Notes under the pieces: model-generated
Seen by the model: the letters and a program-made list of their open reading frames with translations, nothing else
Told to the model about the DNA's origin: nothing
Databases searched by the model: none
In this document: positions 60,990 to 64,000 of the stretch, piece by piece
Position numbering within the stretch: position 1 is the first letter of the stretch
Layout of the letters: each line of letters starts with the position of its first letter
Translations under genes and position numbers: made by a program
Source: Xestospongia muta
Taxonomy: Eukaryota > Porifera > Demospongiae > Haplosclerida > Petrosiidae
Direction of reading: 5' to 3'
Assembly (NCBI GenBank): GCA_963693285.1
Contig: OY848917.1
Location: 9,176,192 to 9,240,191, forward strand
DNA length: 64,000 bases

Positions 60990-63035
60990 AGTGTGTCCTG
61001 AAGAGGAGTCTATTTTAATGACATCTTTTGTTGATAGTCTGTCTCATTTACAAGACAAAGAAAGTAAGTTGATAATCTACTAATGTTTATTACAACAACA
61101 TTATTTATAATACATGTTTGTAATATTAACATTACATGTATATGTTTTATGATATATAATGGATGATTGTATAGAGTATGACTTTGGGGGACTACATCTA
61201 GATTGGTTTAGAATACAAATACTAACCATGTCCATAAAACTCCATTGAATTAAGTACATGTCCTATAAATGATTAATAATAATTATGACATTGTGTAGGT
61301 TATGGGAACAAGCTAATCATCAATAACCTACAGTAACTAACTTTCCTTTGGTATCTATTTGTAATTATACATTCACTCCAAGGGAATATTTTCCCTCTCA
61401 TCTAGATCTCTTTATAAGCTAAGTCCTATCGCACAATATTAAGTGTTACTTATTGTTTGTTTTTGTTATTTGAAATGTTGTAGCTATTGTCATATTTAAA
61501 ACTGAAGAATATTCAGATATTGGAGGTCAGTAAGGCAGTAATGTAATGAGGTGTCCTGATATTAGAACTATCCTTGTAAATGTACTTGTTCCATAAAGAG
61601 TAAGTCCCAACACACATATAAACAACATGGGATGTATAGTACATGTAATAATATAATCTGTTCTTATATTATTGTTCCTTTACTTTAATGAGATACTGTA
61701 CTTTATAAAATGTAAATTCTGAAAATAATGTCCATTGTTTTCCTGTTGCTAATAATACTTTGCTAGAACTGTGTTTGCATTCTATGGAGAAAAAGAACAA
61801 AAAGGTAGAACGAAAGATTTGATTGTTGTAAGTACATAACAGTTAATTATTAGTGATATAGTACATTCATGATAATGATGACTTAATTTTAGTGATATAC
61901 TTATTGTACCTATACATTATTTAATTCTTAGTTCTTAGTTCACTTCATCTTGTATTATGACACTTGCCAGAGAAGTTGATTATGAAAAAGATGTTTTCAA
62001 ATTTAGTGAAGCTATATATGTTCTACTGGATTACATAAGTGTATTAGATTAGTGTATGTTACTATAGTAATATTGTTCTTCCATTTAGTTCGTAGCAGAG
62101 TCTTTTTTCTGACATGTGTTTTTTTGGAGTCATGTTTTCCATATTGTCTACTTAGAGATTGTTATAACTCTGTATACAGGAGACCTGTTGTAAGTATATA
62201 TGTTGTAGACATAATAATAAGTACTTTATCATTACATATAGTCATAATATGACTGTTATAACTAAGTTAAAGAGTTACTATCTAACTAGAACATTTCAAA
62301 CTAACATTTTGTCTTTTAAAAGACAACCTTATAATTAATAATTCCATTGTCATTTATGACACTCATTAAAGATAAAGTTGTCATTGACAATTATTTTACT
62401 ACAAATATAAAGAGTAACAATATCATCCAATGTCACTGAGTATTATATTATATTATTATATAATTTATAACATATTTAATATGTGTATTGTTTGTATCTT
62501 TAATAGACATCTAAGAAAAAGGACAAAGAAGTTGATATGGAGACATCATTTTAGTTCAGTATATTCTCCAAATAAAACTTGTTATAGTTTTAGTGATAAC
62601 TTAGTGTGTAGTATTTTAACTAGTTAATATTATAGATTATTACTGTAGAATACTATAATATGTATATGAACTGTGTAATTAGTTTGTTTGTGTGTCATTT
62701 TGTTAATTATTTCAATTTTTGAGTGTCTTAATATTTATACAGTTTTAATTATCCTCTTAAAACCACACCCAACAATATGAGATGAAGAAAAAAGTATTTC
62801 TCTATTGAAATTAAGTTATGTGGAGTTAGTAATACTACATATCAATTCTATAGTCAAGATAAAGAGTTGATATAATTAATAACTGCATTTGAATTTATTA
62901 AAACTCATTAAAATTTAAAGTACTGGGATTACATATTAATAATTATTGTTTATCTCTTTTCTCTAGAGATGATCGATAATTTCCCACATTTAGTACAAGT
63001 ATCACATGACCTAGGTGTTCCAACCACTATCAAAA
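60990..63035 (+). pseudogene. Unrecognised multi-exon gene, copy 3
   Basis: Same exon series as copy 1: exon ending 61063 (TVCPEEESILMTSFVDSLSH), 61175 onward (YDFGGLHLDWFR), about 61490-61530 (AIVIFKTEEYSDIG), an exon ending 62189 (FLESCFPYCLLRDCYNSVYR), 62507 onward, and 62967-63035 (MIDNFPHLVQVSHDLGVPTT). The second exon runs into a different end than copy 1, and an extra A near 62517 shifts the frame, while the last exon is open here but stopped in copy 1. Each copy is thus damaged at different sites. Confidence 0.55.
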
Positions 63036-63059
63036 GTATTATTGTTATGTAATATTACT

Positions 63060-64000
63060 AAATTAATGAAAATAATTTTGTTATGAAGTAATTATATGGC
63101 AGAATGTCAGTGATATGTTGTCCTTTGGAATTTTTTTATATTTTTCTATACAAAGTGGTTCAATATCATCACAGTCCTTTATAGGTTATATTAAGATTAA
63201 TTGCTTTGCAATAAGTGTTCAGGTTGCCCATTTGTAGAATTTCAATAATGTAGACTGGCCTTAAAATTTAGATGTTCTTTAAAGCTGTTTTTCCTCATTC
63301 TTACTTTTAGTAAATTTCTTACTTCTTAAGTTGAACATTCTGCTACAGTTGAAGAATTTGTATGTAATTATTGATAATAATATGCAAATTTGAGTGATAT
63401 CATGTCATGTTGGAATAGGAAGAACATCACTCTTTTATTTGGTTGTCTGCTATATATATTTCAAAACTTTATTGAACAGCTAGTGCTACTCTTTTCATAT
63501 AAAATTTTGTGAAATTGTATGACCTATTGAACAGTACAATTGACTTTTCTTTAGCTTATTCTTACCTGAGTTATAACACTGAGTTAAGTCTTAAACACAA
63601 ACTGAACCAAGTATAACTAAGATAAGATTGATGACTCAGCCAAAACAAGGTACGAGTGGTTTAAATAGATTACACATGTATCTGTTTAACTTAAAACTAT
63701 TTAACCACTTGAGGTATGCATTCAGGACTAAACTATCTTTCATCCCTCCTAAGAGATATATAACTTAGTTATCTCATTCCTTATCCTTTTATTTTATCAT
63801 CATATGGGATACTTAAAACCAATGAAAATATTTAGAAACATTCTTTAACTGCTAATGTACATTAGCTGCAATTAACTTTCTGTAAGTGTTTAGTGTTTGT
63901 TTACTGTAATATCATTGTTATTTAGCAATTTCTTTAAACCACATGTTTGAACCATATAATATGTAAGTAGTCATTAGCGATAACTCTCATATTCTAATTC
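63060..64000. repeat. Module downstream region, second copy of 55400-56580
   Basis: ATAATATGCAAATTTGAGTG...ATCATGTCATG at 63385 matches 55910, and GAGTTATAACACTGA at 63567 matches 56051. A further relic of the last motif lies at 44358. By analogy with 56585, another collagen gene may start just beyond the right edge. Confidence 0.75.

Overview
This looks like nuclear DNA of a demosponge, probably an Amphimedon-like haplosclerid. The best diagnostic is a short-chain collagen C4-like gene (56585-57475): signal peptide, about 15 Gly-X-Y triplets, then a cysteine-rich C-terminal domain. This family is known from sponges. The DNA is very AT-rich, introns are often only about 50 bp, genes are cut into small exons, and roughly half the window is mobile DNA. 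The species is inference; no search could be run.

Layout. (1) 1-20.6 kb: a minus-strand ankyrin-repeat gene built of 99-bp phase-0 exons, each coding exactly one 33-residue repeat, running off the left edge. One of its introns holds about 13.4 kb of a ~135-bp satellite (3187-16606) with two higher-order levels. The satellite carries a hypervariable triplet fixed between splice-acceptor-like and splice-donor-like bases on the gene's own strand, which is the most unusual signal in the window. (2) 21.6-33 kb: decayed mobile DNA. It holds two DUF4371/ZMYM1-type hAT transposases, an internally deleted LINE, a multi-exon MULE/ZSWIM3-like relic, and a Ty3/gypsy integrase fragment that ends in a PHD-like finger. 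That fragment is split by a non-autonomous hAT element with an 8-bp target duplication, itself split by a foldback element. (3) 33.7-36.0 kb: ubiquitin-specific-protease motifs (broken) followed by a better-preserved multi-exon segment ending in a PHD finger.

(4) 37.65-43.72 kb: a complete but inactivated BEL/Pao retrotransposon with 180/182-bp LTRs and a CTGTT target duplication. (5) 44.66-51.13 kb: a minus-strand Ty3/gypsy composite with four LTR copies, a nearly open pol and an enclosed host ankyrin exon. (6) 52.1-64 kb: a segmentally repeated module. In each copy a minus-strand collagen gene (one intact, two pseudogenes) lies head to head with a plus-strand multi-exon gene I do not recognise. 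The module also carries a 96-bp minisatellite and a perfect 33-bp-arm palindrome.

The ankyrin gene and the collagen module both grow by tandem duplication. The only clearly intact gene product is the collagen protein; the ankyrin exons and the PHD segment also look usable. tRNA, rRNA and CRISPR features were not seen.
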